Positions 43,890-56,190 of a stretch of DNA of 64,000 nucleotides are shown piece after piece. The position numbers were made by a program, and so were the translations under genes. The notes beneath the pieces were generated by a model, which had not been told where the DNA came from, searched no databases, and was given only the letters and a program-made list of their open reading frames with translations. How positions within the stretch are numbered: the stretch's first letter is position 1; the number at the start of each line of letters is the position of its first letter. The stretch comes from Phytophthora sp. 'mugwort' (Eukaryota > Oomycota > Peronosporomycetes > Peronosporales > Peronosporaceae), in assembly GCA_033558025.1 (NCBI GenBank), contig JAUCEF010000018.1:2542001-2606000 (forward strand). Reading direction: 5' to 3'.

Positions 43890-46015
43890 TCATCCATTGC
43901 GCGGAACCCTGCGCATCTCGTAAATTGCTAGGGTGGCCATGGTTGCGAGAACGCACAGGGTTGCAGCAGCCACGGGGATTGCTAGACTTGAAGCCGCGAT
44001 TGACAGGAAACTCGGAGTTGCGACGGGCTTCGTTTCAACTTTATCCAGAGGGGGACGGTGGGCGTCGTCTTGGTCTGCCGATTGGGCAGACAACCGGCGG
44101 CAGGCCGATGCACTCTTGGTGCCTCTCGTGCGCATACTGCTGCTCCGCCGAATGGTGGAGCGAGAAGACGGTGGAGATGACCGTGATTCGCTACTAGCTG
44201 TGTCTTGTCGATGACTAGTGAGCCGCTGCTGATCACTGCTCCCGTTACCGTTGATAGAAGATGAATTGCGCAGTTTAGTCCGCAGCTTCAACCTCCGCGA
44301 GGAAGACCTCGTACTGGAGCTTGCTTGACTTATCGCGCTGTGTGTTGGAGAGTCCTGGGTAGAAGTGATGGAACGCTGCGAGTGACGGCGTTCACTTGGG
44401 ATCCGCTCGATTGGTTTGGATACTAGGGTCAGGTGACCCTCTTTCCTTGGCGGTAGGATACCTTCACTGCTGGAAGGGGCCATTGGTACTGGCACCAGTG
44501 GCCCTGCCCCTCCCGATACTGGGGGGGACGTCATGCTACGAGACCGTTGGATCTTCAGATCCTCGTCGTGGCTGCAGTTGTACCGGGTCGGCGATGGGAT
44601 GGACCACTCACCTTCTTCAGCGTCGCCGTCGTAATATTTGCCGCCTTGCTCCTCCTCTTCAAGCACACTTGCCCCAAAGGACGACGTTCGCGATCGAAGA
44701 GCAAGCGATTCTAAGGTGGCATCCTGTCCCCACGACATTCGAGCAGCAGCGTCGTCATGCAGCATTTGATTCTCGTCGCTGCTGCTGCTAATGTCGCCTT
44801 CGCTCGAGAATCGATCGTCTTCTTCCTCCGACGGGGCAGCAGGCTCGAAATCTGGCGGCCAGGCCATTGCCCGAATGTCGTCGATTATTTTTGAATTAAT
44901 CTGGAGTTCCTGTTTGGTCAAGATAAACTGTGAAACGCACCGCACCGCAACAGACACAGTTAAGTTAGTAGATGCTGTTGTATACAGGATCAAAATAGCT
45001 ACGAACCTCAATGTCGCTGAAGAGAATGTCTCGGTAGAGCACCATGATCTGTAACAGGTCGATCGCTATGGTATCTTGCCTTCCACTTTTCCGTGCAGTC
45101 TTCACAGTTGTAAAAAAGCGGTTAGTCCTGCCAGGAGCATGAAAATAAGACAGGTCAATGTCGCCGACTCACCATGCTTTCAAACTCAGACGACTCGCTA
45201 AAGACGTGATGATGTTTATCCGCGATCGTTTTCAGCAGTGGTTGTGATTCGCCTTTGACGAGTGCAATGAGGTCCCACAATGCAAACAATCGGAAAAGGC
45301 AGTGCCGCACTTCACGCTCAAGACGATCCAAGATTCCTCGAATTGCCAGCAGCGTCGTGAGTGCCGGCGGAACAGCTAAACTCTCACGCCGCAACTCCTT
45401 TCTGTGTCGCGTATAGAGCTCCAAAGGTACCAATGGCCCCATGAGGTTGCGAAAGCTCACTTCAAGCAGCTCATTGAGGATGCCGAGCCGATCGGTGGTG
45501 GAGTTCGTATCGATACTCGTTGTGAGAAGATCTCGAGGACTCAGAACTTCAGTATCTTCCGGTCCATTGTTGTTATTAAGGTCCGACGTCGTGGACGAAA
45601 AGCCCTGCCACTCGCCTCGCTCCTTCTGAACGCTCTCGAGCAGTGAAATGTATAAGATCTTGGCCTGGCGGGTAACCGTATTGTCTCGAGCCGTCTCGTC
45701 ATAGTGGCCGCAGCGGTTGATCACAGTGAAGAGCACGGAAGCCACCGTGCCCACCGACTGCGCACAGGATCCGAACACGGCGCTGCGTTGCATCGGCTGC
45801 TTTTGTGGCCGAGACCTCTCACGCTGGCGTTGCTGGGGCTCGATTTCTGCTGTGAGGCCCTTCGTCTCGTCAGCTTGGGACTCAATGGAACGGTTCGCAC
45901 CAGAAGACGGCGGCGGCGACTGCGACGGCGTCCGCCGAAAATATTTGCGGATCCCGAAGCCTGTTGAAGACGACGGGCCCGATGACAATGTGCGGTCGGC
46001 ACTGTATGCTGCCAT
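43890..46015 (-). CDS. Probable tail-anchored protein, unknown family
   Basis: Three exons, 45173-46015, 45007-45099 and 43890-44909, join in frame to 651 residues. The N-terminal ~280 residues are probably folded and helical (SVGTVASVLFTVINRCGHYD, ILNELLEVSFRNLMGPLVPL, EREVRHCLFRLFALWDLIAL). The middle is disordered, rich in Ser, Pro, Arg and acids (EEEDDRFSSEGDISSSSDEN). The last ~45 residues hold a hydrophobic segment (LAIPVAAATLCVLATMATLA) followed by basic MRRVPRNG, as in tail-anchored membrane proteins. No known domain was recognised. Exon 2 has a weak acceptor (GTGAAG), so the second junction is less certain than the others. Confidence 0.7.
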
Positions 46016-46880
46016 TCAAAGTGGTTGCTCGCAACTCAGCAGTCTGCTCTTTCTCAACTAAGGTCACGGAGGCGCCGCGATCTTCATAAAAAATATAGAA
46101 AAGAACGCGGACGTTGCATGATCCCAATGGGATTTCAAAATGTCGCTCACTCCTAACTTAGGAGTCCTAAGCTTATGCTAACAGCAAGTTGCTATGAATA
46201 ATTGATGGCAAAGCCGCACCATAGAGCACTACTCGAATATCTATACGGCGTGGCACAGTGGCGAATATGGATGAGGTATACCGATACGTACAGATTGAAA
46301 CTCGTCACCTTATCCGGATAGTGATTGTTGACAGGAAGTATACAGTAGCACTTGCAACTTGCTCGAGCGTCAGTACCGCTACCTTGCAACTTGTAACTAC
46401 CTTGCAAGTTGCAAGGTAGCGGAACTGACGCTCGAACCATGCATTTGCTTTCTACACAATAATGGCTCGCACTATTCAAGTAGTGAAGTTTTTCCGACAT
46501 TATGAAAGACTACCACAAAAAGCTATCCACGCCATCATCATTTGTGCTGCTGAATTAATAGCGAGTCTGTGCAAGATTGGAGACAAATTATCAGAAATCG
46601 TCGTATCTTCGATCGTCTTCTCCTCCTTGGTAATCGATTACAAATCTGTTTGAACTGAGCTACATACTGCACCATGCACGAACTCATTCTGGTGCTGCAG
46701 ACACAAACAAACAAGCACTTTTTGATGGTCTGAGCTTGGTACTTTTGTATTACTGGTCGGACCTGGAACCATTTTTTGCTCAATCGGATACTTTGAATGG
46801 GGTGGTTACTTGTGACAATAGCGAGATTTCGTACGAACAAAATCCCCATCCTTTGCCCCCCCCTCCTTTTTTAAAAAAAG
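46016..46880. other. Spacer with long inverted repeat, start of repeat-rich zone
   Basis: No supported gene. It contains a 31-nt inverted repeat at 46363-46435 and a small palindrome CTCCTAACTTAGGAG at 46151-46165. It separates the gene-dense part from the transposon zone. Confidence 0.5.
46363..46435. repeat. 31-nt inverted repeat with 11-nt loop
   Basis: The arms 46363-46393 and 46405-46435 are complementary except for one mismatch, and would make a stable hairpin. Each arm contains CTTGCAACTTG-type sub-repeats. It may be a miniature element core or give a small RNA. Neither is shown. Confidence 0.8.
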
Positions 46881-47024
46881 TTTGAGCGCCTGCTTTTCAC
46901 ACCTAAATCCCGGGGATTTTGTTTGTGTGGGGAATCCCAGCCAACACCCCCAAGCTATGGCTGTGATTCACTTGAGCTATTCGCAAGAGCACAGTTCAAA
47001 AGCAGCCAAACTACCAACGCCACC

Positions 47025-47700
47025 ATGGCCGCGTCCCCCGCAGCAACAGTGCCTCGGAAGCGCAAAAACACCGAGGAGGAATACATTCTGCTGCTGAAGC
47101 AGGTGATTGCCGACGACCCTTTCCGGTATGACGATGGGAAAGTCATGGACAAGTGGGACAAGCTAGTCGCGGTGTTGCTGTCGCGTCCAGCCTTCTCGCG
47201 GGATAAACTGACCGGTAAAACCGCGAAAAAACCGCACTACTTTGCTCATTGGTAAGTTTCTACATCTAACAGGACGGTGCTGATGTTGGTCTAACGTTGG
47301 TTTGCCGTGCCGTCCCTATATGTAGATGCTGCTAAAAAAAAAAATGCGAAAGAGACCTGTCTGTCCGGGGTCGACGTGACACTCTTGGAGAAGGAAGCGC
47401 TTGCGGAGGCACTGCTCGAGACGATTGAAGAATATCGACACGACAGGGCCCTCAAGAAAGCAGCAGATACGAAGAAGGCAGAAGCCGCTGAGGCTGCTGG
47501 AGAAACGGTGCGCAAACTGGCTGTGGAGCGCTTAAAGCACCCTGCCCTGATTTTGGTGGAAGTCCTACGAAGGGCACGAAGCTTACCAAGCTCGTGGGCA
47601 TGCTGGCGGAATACAAGAAGAAAGAGTTGGCCGCCAAAAGGAGCAGCGGGAAGCTGAGTGAGCTGACCGTATTGCTCTTGAGAGGGAGCGTCTTGAGGTA
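47025..47700 (+). pseudogene. Harbinger Myb/SANT-like second gene, broken
   Basis: The ATG at 47025 sits in a good context (CCACCATGG). The first part, NTEEEYILLLKQVIADDPF and GKVMDKWDKLVAVL, resembles the Myb/SANT-like DNA-binding proteins that accompany Harbinger transposases. A plausible intron starts at 47251. After an 11-A run the reading frame changes, and again near 47560, where the helical tail (KLTKLVGMLAEYKKKELAAK) continues in another frame. At least one indel is therefore likely. Confidence 0.6.
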
Positions 47701-47836
47701 GAGCGACACCGTCAGCTTGATAATCAGCGCCTCATTGAGGTCCTAGCAGTTTTAGCCAGAAAGTAGGTAGTGTCGGAGTGAGTGCTGGAAGGCTAACAAA
47801 ATAAAGCTTTATTTTTGAGGGTTACATTTCTAGATA

Positions 47837-49067
47837 CTACAGTAACGTCGGTGGCTCCAAGTCGAAGTATGAGCTAATTTGGTTTCCTTCGTAGTAGCAG
47901 GTGTGGCAATTGGTCAGTAGCATTACCACTCGAACGAACTTGCCCACTGGGCTGAGCCGCACCTTCAAACCTTTCTTGAAATCAACGATTGCCCACAGCG
48001 TTTTCATCAGCTTAAAGTTCCGTTCCACAGACGTCCTAACAGCACTCATCTCTTTGTTGAATATGCGCTGATGAGTGGAGCGAACGGCGTGTTTGAAACC
48101 CGTTACGACGTACTTGCTGATGCTGTACGCAGGGTCACCGAAAACCATCCGCCCGTCGAAAAGTGTAGGATGTTGATTAAAAGAAATTCAACAATTCATT
48201 AGCTGCAGACACCGTTGTGTCGTGACGTCTGCCTTCATACGGTCCGTAGAAGTGAATACACAGTCCGTCTGGTGTCGTAAGACCTGTAATGTTACCACAA
48301 CTATGTTAGATAACTCATATCATCTCCAAACCGATTCAATTTTGTATATCTTACCCTGGAATACGAGGCGATGAACTCTGTTTTGGCCGCTGTAGACGCT
48401 AGGTTGCAAGTTGACGCCATCTCCCATTGCCTTGGGCCGGCAAATAGGAATTTTAGTCCCATCTGAAAATGCGAACACACCTTCAATGTGTGTGCGCGCC
48501 GAAATTGTAGCGCAATACTGGTCCATACGGTGCGGCCAATTGGGTCTGAAAGAATTGCTTGTCTTTATACCTGTCATCTACATAGTCGACTGATCATAAT
48601 AACATTGGGTTAGCATGCCAGCAATTGCATAGTTGAGAAGTGATGCAACTTACCCATGCATAGGAATATGCAGCACAAGCTGCCAGCGGATCGGCCAGAC
48701 GTCCCGGACATATCATGGAGTCGACGCGGATGTGACAGCCGATAGAGCAGTATGGCCATGGCCTCTAGCTAATTGCACCAGTCGTTGCTGCTTGTGATGA
48801 TGGTTTTGGGGAGGGCAAACAGCGAAGCAAGCCTTCGCACGCCTTGTACATCGAAGCGGAAGTCTGCCTCTGCGTTGGCATTCCCGTGTGAGAGAAGGTC
48901 GAAGCAAACGCCAGGTATAAGCGGCCGCTCCGGTGCTGCATCACATCACACTGCAGTAGTTCAGTCCGGACATCTTCCATGCCCATTCCCCACAGAACGA
49001 GGTGGAGCTCAAGAACCTCGTCTTGGGTGAACCGCATCGTTTCCGCGGTGACCTCCGCTCCATTCAT
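47837..49067 (-). pseudogene. PIF/Harbinger DDE transposase, frameshifted
   Basis: Pieces in order from the 5' end: an N-terminal segment 48765-49067 (RFTQDEVLELHLVLWGMGME), a core 48320-48577 (VFAFSDGTKIPICRPKAMG, the first DDE_4 acid), a continuation after a GT-AG intron near 48286-48353 (TTPDGLCIHFYGPYEGRRHD), then a frameshift near 48182, and 47837-48148 (FGDPAYSISKY, VERNFKLMKTLW, the last catalytic block). The order and spacing match the family. A single-base slip near 48182 interrupts it. Otherwise the element is only moderately decayed. Confidence 0.72.
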
Positions 49068-49079
49068 GTAGTAGTAGTA

Positions 49080-49626
49080 CAGTGCAACAGAGTGACAAAC
49101 TAATCAGTATCCCATGGTAAGGGCACGACAAAGATTGCGCGAAATCTGTCCACGAAATTCCTTACCCCAGTTAAAAAAGCACCAGGCAAGGGTAAGGCGG
49201 GGGCAGGGAAAATGGCAAAATCTCTCTAAAATGTAATATTAATTATTTGGATTTTATAACCAACCTATTGGGCAGGGGTCTGAATAAAAAATTCCGAGCT
49301 ACTAAAAGCAGTATGTTCCAGTATAAAAAATAACTACTGAAAAAAGGGGGAAGCTTTCGTTCATAGTACAATAATATATTTCACCAATAATTGCAATATT
49401 AGTTACAAATGTAAGTCTATAGTAAAAGCAAGTCGTGAGCGAACTGATGGTCGCCAGTGCCCATCTATTCCGCACTTACCCATATTGTATTGCTGATACT
49501 ATACTGAATACTTCATTTCAGATATCTAGAAATCAATGGCCTAGCAGCTATCGATTGGGCTAGCATGATGTTGTATTTCGTCTTCGCATTCTAGCACTTG
49601 CAGAAATACCAATTCCATTCCACACA
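49080..49626. other. AT-rich spacer, no gene seen
   Basis: No coding frame. AT-rich, with scattered direct repeats. Probably noncoding ends of the flanking Harbinger and hAT relics. Confidence 0.45.
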
Positions 49627-51115
49627 ATGGCAGCGAACAAGGACATCTCCGCCTACTTTTACAAAAACATAGACCAAGGTCGCTATCGTTACAAGCTGCG
49701 GAAGTGAGCGCAAGCAAGCCGCTAACACCGGCTACTCCAATCTAGTCTCCCACCTGTCGCTCACGCACCAAGACTAGAAGGCGCAGTACGCGGCAACTCT
49801 CACTAGCGTCGCCCGGCTACTACCGGACTTCGGCTTCGTCTCCGAGGAGACATCGCATCGCTTCCAGTGGATGCGACGGGTCGTCGAGCTGACATGCCGC
49901 TCTCCGAGGTCGACATCGAGCTTACTCGCTCGATGTCGAGGTGGCGCTCATTTTCTTCGCGGGTGCTCCTCAATGGAATACACGACGTCGCCAAGAAGGT
50001 GAATAAAAGCTTGAAGTAATCATGTGTGTCCTGTTAGGAATCAAGCTGAAAATTTGGTCGAACAGTTCCATGCACTACGTGGCCGTGTATGTCGTGTTCG
50101 TGACATACGGCGAGCTACGATTACAGCTGCTGGCAGTATAGCCGCTCGAAGCAGGCCCACAAGGCGAAGGCGCGCAAATTAAGCTCCTTGACGGAGTGCT
50201 GGACGTTTACGACAAGACGCTTGACATGGTGACGTTCATCGTTGCAAACAACGACAATATTAACCAAGCGATAGCCATCAAGCTAACTGTACCTTTGGTT
50301 GGTTGCGCGAGTCACCGTTTTAACCTTGCGGTTAACAAGTATCTCACTGAGTTCGAGCCGTTAGTAGCACAAGTTAACACGTTGATGGCAAAGTTATGCC
50401 AAGTAAACAATGTCGCCGAGCTCTTCAAGGCGACCGACCTGCACCCCATCAAACAGAGTATTTCGCGCTGGGGTTCCAACTTTGAAATGCTGCAATGGTA
50501 CGTGTGCATCCGCCCTAAATCAAGACCGTGGACGGTGTGGAAGAGCTCATAACCGACCGACGCAGCGCACCGCAAGTTCCTCTTGCTTCTCGAGCGCATG
50601 AAGAAGTTCCAGAGCTGACCACGAGTCTCCAGTGCGACGGCATCGACTCGGCGGACATCCGGCTCCTATTCGACTTGGTGGTTGCCGAGTATCCCTGCAT
50701 GCGGGACCAGCTCAAGCCGACAGCCAAGATTGTGCACTCCCTCACCTTTGAGTCCGCGGTGGTCAAGGTCATCAGTGAGAGAGTCCTGTCGAGCGCCGAG
50801 ACGGCAGCTGTGAAGCGCTTCGAAGAATGAAGGTGCGGTAGTAAGTTGAAGGCGCTCGAAGAGGACTACTCGACCCACATTTTTCGTGGTGAGTCCTACA
50901 AGCACAATCCGAAAGACAAGATCCTCTGCAGCTCGCTGTTAAGCAGCCCCCCCCCCCTTCCCCCGGCTTCGAATGCGTGTGACAGACTGTTTTCGCAATG
51001 CAAGCTTGTGCTGATCCCGCAGCGTACGTGCATGTTGCCTGCGAGCTTCGAGCTTACAATTTTCCTTCATGCAAACAGAAACATGTGGTGTGACGACGTT
51101 TGCGGCGGATGCTAG
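49627..51115 (+). pseudogene. hAT transposase relic
   Basis: Fragments in three frames still spell a hAT transposase. At 49627 a BED-finger-like start (ISAYFYKN, then NLVSHLSLTHQ) carries an in-frame stop. At 50196-50480 lies the core (FIVANNDNINQAIAIKL, PLVGCASHRFNLAVNKYL). The C-terminal dimerisation region near 50960-51110 reads ASNACDRLFSQCKLVLIPQR. Several frame changes and stops make it inactive. Terminal inverted repeats were not found. Confidence 0.75.
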
Positions 51116-51640
51116 TGATTCGGAGCAGTTCTAATAAAGAACCGTATTGCAGTAACTGCGCCAATCTTTATTATTGTTTGTTGCTAAACTGCAGTCATTA
51201 TTACTGGGGTGCTTGATAAGCAAATCAGTACAATACTGAATTGGAGAAGGCCTGCTACTGGGGATTGCAATGAGGTCATAATGTGAGAAATTTGGACGAA
51301 ACTTACGAGGTCCCAAGCACACAAGCAGCCTCTAGTTTATAGAAACTTCACGGTATATATACTATGTAGTGAATGTTGACCATTCGGACACAAACAACAT
51401 TCAATTCTTCAAAATTTGGTCAGAATCCCTTATTCGTAGATCCTCTTACAAACCGATTTTGAAGGGTTGTATACTCCGTTCCAGTTCCTTTGTCCATTTC
51501 AGCATTCTGCCTGTTTCAAATTCCTTGTCCTCTAAATATATTTCAATTAGCAATGGGCGGATGACCTGACGCTACCTATCGCCGGCATAACCTATATAGT
51601 GTAATCAGAGCAGAGTAAGCTCAAAGAAGTCTTCCCTCCC
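51116..51640. other. Spacer, no gene seen
   Basis: AT-rich sequence without a supported frame. Confidence 0.4.
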
Positions 51641-52385
51641 GGAGAAGCTTTGCTTTCGCCATGTGCACGACCTTGAAGGTGTTGTGTTCTCGATCTCGAA
51701 CGCAGGACTCCATTGTACTTTGTAGCAAGAGGAAAATGTTGTTCAGGATCTCGTCCGGTAACCCACGGGTACGCTTCGGTCGCAGTCCGCTAGCTCTGAT
51801 ACGGTGCGCGCTGAGTCGACATAACGGAGCCGCTCAAGAGAGGGGTCCAGGTTCCGAGGCTGTCGGCCGGAGCGATGTTCCATCGACGGCGCCTCATAGA
51901 TGTCGTCTGGGCAGCGTTGGTCTCGACAGCCGCGCAATCGTCCTTTCGTGGACGTCGAAGATACCGGCCACCCCTTTCATGAACCCGCGAGTTCGTTTAC
52001 CCGCATGCGCGCGTGCTAGAACTGCACTCAATGCCTCCTAGCGCTCCTTCGGTGTAAGCTCTCTCGTTTTATGCTGGTTGGTCGCCATGCTAGTGGCTTG
52101 TGGGCTGGTTCTCGCCGTCAAGTTGGGTCGATGGGTGATATATTGGTTGGCGGCCCGCTGTTCGGGCGCCGAAACAACCTTTTTGGTCATCCATGTGGCA
52201 ATACCGATCCCCCGATAAAGCACTGCACACCATTCAAACGGCGCCGCTGCTAACTCTTTTTTAAGCCCAATTAGTGACGTTTCCGTGCAATATTGACCAA
52301 TTCCGAGCCGCGCGAGTGAAAGAGGACAAGTGAACTCGAGCGGAGAGGTATACAAATAACGAAGGAACAAGACGGCCAACACCAA
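51641..52385 (-). pseudogene. Tc1/mariner-type transposase N-terminal fragment
   Basis: Reverse-strand frame with NQHKTRELTPKERE, followed in the next frame region by KRTRGFMKGVAGIFDVHERT, which has the look of the helix-turn-helix end of oomycete Tc1/mariner transposases (LT..ER...G...A..F.VH..T). Downstream frames are broken by stops and contain only short matches. The catalytic region is not recognised. Assignment to superfamily is tentative. Confidence 0.42.
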
Positions 52386-52876
52386 AAGTCGACTTGAAAA
52401 AATAATGCTCTACACCCATGTAATATTATTAGCCAATCAAAACGTGCCTTCGTCTTGCCCTAAATGGATAGCCCCTGGGTTTTCTTGCTATTGTAGTTGC
52501 AGCACGGAGCGACCATCTTTTTCGAATGGAAAATCAAGCGCCATACACGGTCAAAGAGAAGCGTGAAGCCCTGAATGTAATTAAGCTAGTGCGGATATAC
52601 AAAGCTACTCAGCAGCTGCAATACCCTTGCTGCACTGTGGGAGACTTGTGGAAGCGGGGCGAAGGCCTCACTATTTTCAAGGGGTCGGTCGAGTCCAAGA
52701 CATTGAAGGGGCAGGGGGGAAGAATATGCTTTCTTTCTCCTTTACTCTGGTGACGTACATGAAGGACCAGCGCCGACACGAGAATGTACGTTTTATTGGT
52801 ACGCTATTTTTATTTTTAATAATATTTAGTCTAATATATAACAAGTTTGTGAACATATCGCTTGCCATGACATTTA
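52386..52876. other. Spacer, no gene seen
   Basis: AT-rich. A frame at 52526-52753 begins MENQAPYTVKEKREALNVIK, which could be a transposase N-terminus, but nothing follows. Confidence 0.4.
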
Positions 52877-54396
52877 CAGTCCGCGCCTTTAATATTTACG
52901 CACCCCCAAATTTGACAACCCGTCCTCTTCCATTCCAAAAAAGGAACAAGGTTTGCGTATTTAGGCGGGGAAGAACAAATAAAGTGAGTAGTGTTTTCAG
53001 ACTATTAAAAAGTTAGGTAGTTGCCAATATACAAAGAATTTTCCAAGTTTGGTGAGATGCAAAAATATTTACGCATGAGATTTTTGGTCAGCTACGGCGT
53101 ATTACTACGGTATCGGGCCGCCCTTAGCTCGCGACAGCATTCTAAGACGCTTGGGCACGCTCTTCACCAGCTTTCTGATGTATTTAATGTCGATCTTCTC
53201 CCACTCGAACATGATAGTCGTCGTCTGCTCGGCCACAGTCTCAAATTGGCGCCCGTTCGCGTACACGCGTCGCGCCAGAACACCCCAAACTTTCTCAATG
53301 ATGCTGAGATCCGGGCTTTTAGCTGGCCAATCAAGCGTGGGTAGCTCCTGCTCTTGAAGGAACGTTTTAGTGAATCTGGAAGCATGAATAGAGGCATTAT
53401 CATGCTGAAAATAGGGGTACGCTTCCGGAAAGTTTGCGGGGAACGGTAGGAGTGCGGAGCGCAGCGTGTTGGTGTAAGCGAAAGCATTTTGTCTCCTCTT
53501 GAGAAATAACTAGTGTGGTTTTACCGTACCAGCTCACCCATTGCCACGCCATCACACTTCGCCACCGCACACCCGGCGCGAGAAGTACTGGGGGCCCTGA
53601 CGGAGATCGCGACAGTAATAGCGATGGCAATCAGGCCCGTGCAGGTTGAACTTCTAAAGACGACGCGGCGCCAGAAGCGACGCCGCTCGCCCCAAACGTC
53701 GGCAACTCGCACCGTGCCTTCTTGTGATGATGCTTGAGAGCTTGGGCGGGTGCGCTTAGCAAATTTGGCCCCGATATTGCGCCGAAAACGCGTAGGATAG
53801 TAAACTTGCATACCATCACAGCCAAAGACTTAGAAATCTGCCTGGCGGAGCAGTAATGATCCGAAAATGTTTTTTAGCCGCACTCTGGCTGATTTTTCGT
53901 GGCCCTCCTGGCCGTTTCTTCCGATTTGACAGCTCCGGTTGCTTGAGAAAGTAGCACACGGCTCCTTCTGAGCACCCGACCTCTCGCGCGATGGCTCTGT
54001 TGCTTGCTTTCTCAACTTTGCGCTTGATAATCGTTTCGCGCTGGTCGGCGGCGAGTTCGCGGGCCGGTCCATCCTCGGTCGATCGTTGAGCGGCGCGGAA
54101 AATGGCGTTAGAACGCGCGCTACAAGGTCCGTTCGTTTTTAGCATGTATTACCATTAATTCGTAAATCTTTCGCATATATTACGAAAATGACCGACCTGC
54201 GTAAATACTTTTGCTACGGTACCATTTCACAAAACCTGAAATTTCTCTCGCTGGCGGACGTCTACGCGACCAACGGCACAAGTAACGTGTTCAAGCGTCC
54301 GTGCCTTCATAGACACTAAGGATGTGGGTCCATACTGGACTCCATCACTACATTTGGAGCGTTGTGGGGGTGCGTAAATATTAAAGGCGCGGACTG
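52877..54396 (-). mobile_element. Tc1/mariner-type element with perfect 32-bp TIRs
   Basis: The ends at 52877-52908 and 54365-54396 are exact reverse complements over 32 bp, beginning CAGTCCGCGCCT. A second, imperfect inverted pair lies inside (about 53050-53080 and 54195-54230, both around TGCGTAAATA). Left flank is TA, the right flank is AA, so a TA duplication may have mutated on one side. A decayed transposase gene lies between on the reverse strand. Length is 1,520 bp. Confidence 0.9.
53095..54145 (-). pseudogene. Tc1-type (DD34E) transposase, broken
   Basis: The 5' part (53816-54145) has a helix-turn-helix: KVEKASNRAIAREVGCSEGA. The middle is shifted between frames and has lost a few bases where the FSDE motif with the first catalytic Asp would be (VVF then KFNLHGPDC in another frame). 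The 3' part keeps QHDNASIHAS and PAKSPDLSIIEKVWG, with 34 residues between the second Asp and the Glu, hence the DD34E class. Stops and shifts make it inactive. Confidence 0.8.
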
Positions 54397-54650
54397 AATC
54401 AGTAATAACTTTGGCACATGGCTAGATGCTTTCTAAGTGATAAGAAGAACAAGCTAAGCGGTAATGAGGCTTTGGAGTGCCTTTGCCGGCGATTAATACA
54501 TAGGTATTTTTATATCAGCTTTTACATATGATGGGTACTTATCATTCAAAATTTTTAACCACAGTTTCTCTAACCAGACACCCCAAAAGGTACAATACAA
54601 ATGAAGCCCTCACAGAGACTCGTATTGAATTGTCGCTGGAGTTCTGACTG
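54397..54650. other. Spacer between relics
   Basis: Nothing identifiable. Confidence 0.4.
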
Positions 54651-54870
54651 ACCAACGGCTTGACAGCAGCGGCGCTGTTCTCAACGTCGACGAAACAGCA
54701 GTTTACTATGAGATGTCCCCGCGACGTAAGTGTGCCAAGGTTGCACGTCGAACGAGCTCGCGGGTTGCCAGCCTCGCCCAAGAAGTCTGGTGAATGACTG
54801 CTGTGCTCACTATTGGAGCGGATGGTAATAATTTTGTTCGGTACATTATAGTTTTTTTTAAATTTCGACT
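54651..54870 (+). pseudogene. Pogo-type DDE fragment
   Basis: The plus-strand frame reads AVLNVDETAVYYEMSPRRKC, then a stop and MTAVLTIGADGN. NVDET and the following TAVLTI.ADG pattern match the first catalytic block of pogo/Tigger-like transposases. Only a short piece survives. Confidence 0.6.
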
Positions 54871-56190
54871 GTGGTGAAGAGCTCCATTCTTCACTTTCCG
54901 ACCGCCATGGTGCTGACATTTTCGCTGGTGAGAGCAAACACTTGAACAAAAAGCGGTGTTTGGGCGCTTTTGACGGCAGATGCTATTGTTCAAACTTCGT
55001 CGTAGGATCAGCGCGGTTGGTACTTGAATTATCGATACCAAACGCGCTAAACGTTTTCTACATCAAATGTTATGTTAGAAGAGCAAACTAAAAGAGGCAA
55101 TTTTCTTTCGAAAATGACAAGTTGGTCGCAATATTTACATGCTGCATTCGATTGCGATTGAATTCAGTCGTTGCCTGGCATGTCGTAACGACGTGGATGG
55201 GACAATATTCACACGATAAAACAAAACTCCGTAGAGGCTTGTTGTATGGAACGTATTATTACAAATAACGACGGAAAAACACGACCCTGACAGTGCACCA
55301 CTCTGATACAAATATGGATGTGATATCTGAAATTATGTAGCCTCATTGGCTAATTGTGCGGCTTGTTGAAGTTTTTGTTCTCAGATGAAAGCTAAACAAT
55401 GGACGGTATTTAAAAAAAAAATGGGCGTATTACTTAAATTATCTCTGACTAAGCCTTACTGTATATCGATAATTGTTACTCCACTACACGGGGCGAGTGC
55501 CGCAAGAAATCTTGATTCATGCTGTGTTACGCGGATCCATCTTAATGGAGCCACTAACACTATATATAGTATGTGAGCTACTTTAAACCCCAAGCTGAGC
55601 CTTCGCAAAACCGCACGCTTGAGAAAAAAACTCAGCAAATAAAGTATGCGCGTCTAAGATTTACGCCCAAATAAATTTCAGAGCTGCTTCGTGCACAGCA
55701 CGGCTTGATAAACTTGTGGTAGTGTTAAAATTCAGTCCTTTCAGAATAGCCCCGAGCTATAACCGGGGTACCGCGGCTGTGTGCAACACTCGGATGCAAA
55801 CCCATACCTAGCATGTTGGCAGGCGAAGGCGTATCGGGCTTATAGTTGTGTATCCAGTGACCATTTTTGTAATGTATATTCCTGGACCATATTCATTTGA
55901 AGTCAGTCACTTTGCTGCTTAGGCATGTCACTGGCACCCAGGGTAACTATTTAAAGTATCCGCTCACGATTTGTTTTGAGCCATGCACATTAATGTTCGC
56001 TCTACAATGTTTAATTAAATCGAAATACTGCTGTGCTGCGCGTGTTGAGTGGTCAAAATTTTCAACTTGAAATAAATTAATTAGATCTCCTTTCTAAGAC
56101 CAACGCTTGGAATTTGTCTCACTCAAATTGTGTCAGCGCTCGCCCCCCTCCCAGGGCATTGTGAAGATTTGGAGCAGCGACGAGAATTAA
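54871..56190. other. AT-rich spacer, no gene seen
   Basis: 1.3 kb without any recognised frame. Probably old mobile DNA. Confidence 0.45.

Larger units (their letters stand above)
46881..49080. mobile_element. Decayed PIF/Harbinger element
   Basis: Two convergent gene remnants in the usual PIF/Harbinger arrangement: a Myb/SANT-like protein on the plus strand and a DDE transposase on the minus strand. The outer ends are not defined. C- and T-rich blocks near 46855-46875 and 49180-49215 could be eroded terminal repeats, but I could not align them convincingly. Extent is therefore approximate. Confidence 0.65.

Noticed and set aside
46855..49215. Terminal repeats for the Harbinger element
   Set aside because: C/T-rich blocks on both sides look similar but do not align well enough to claim.
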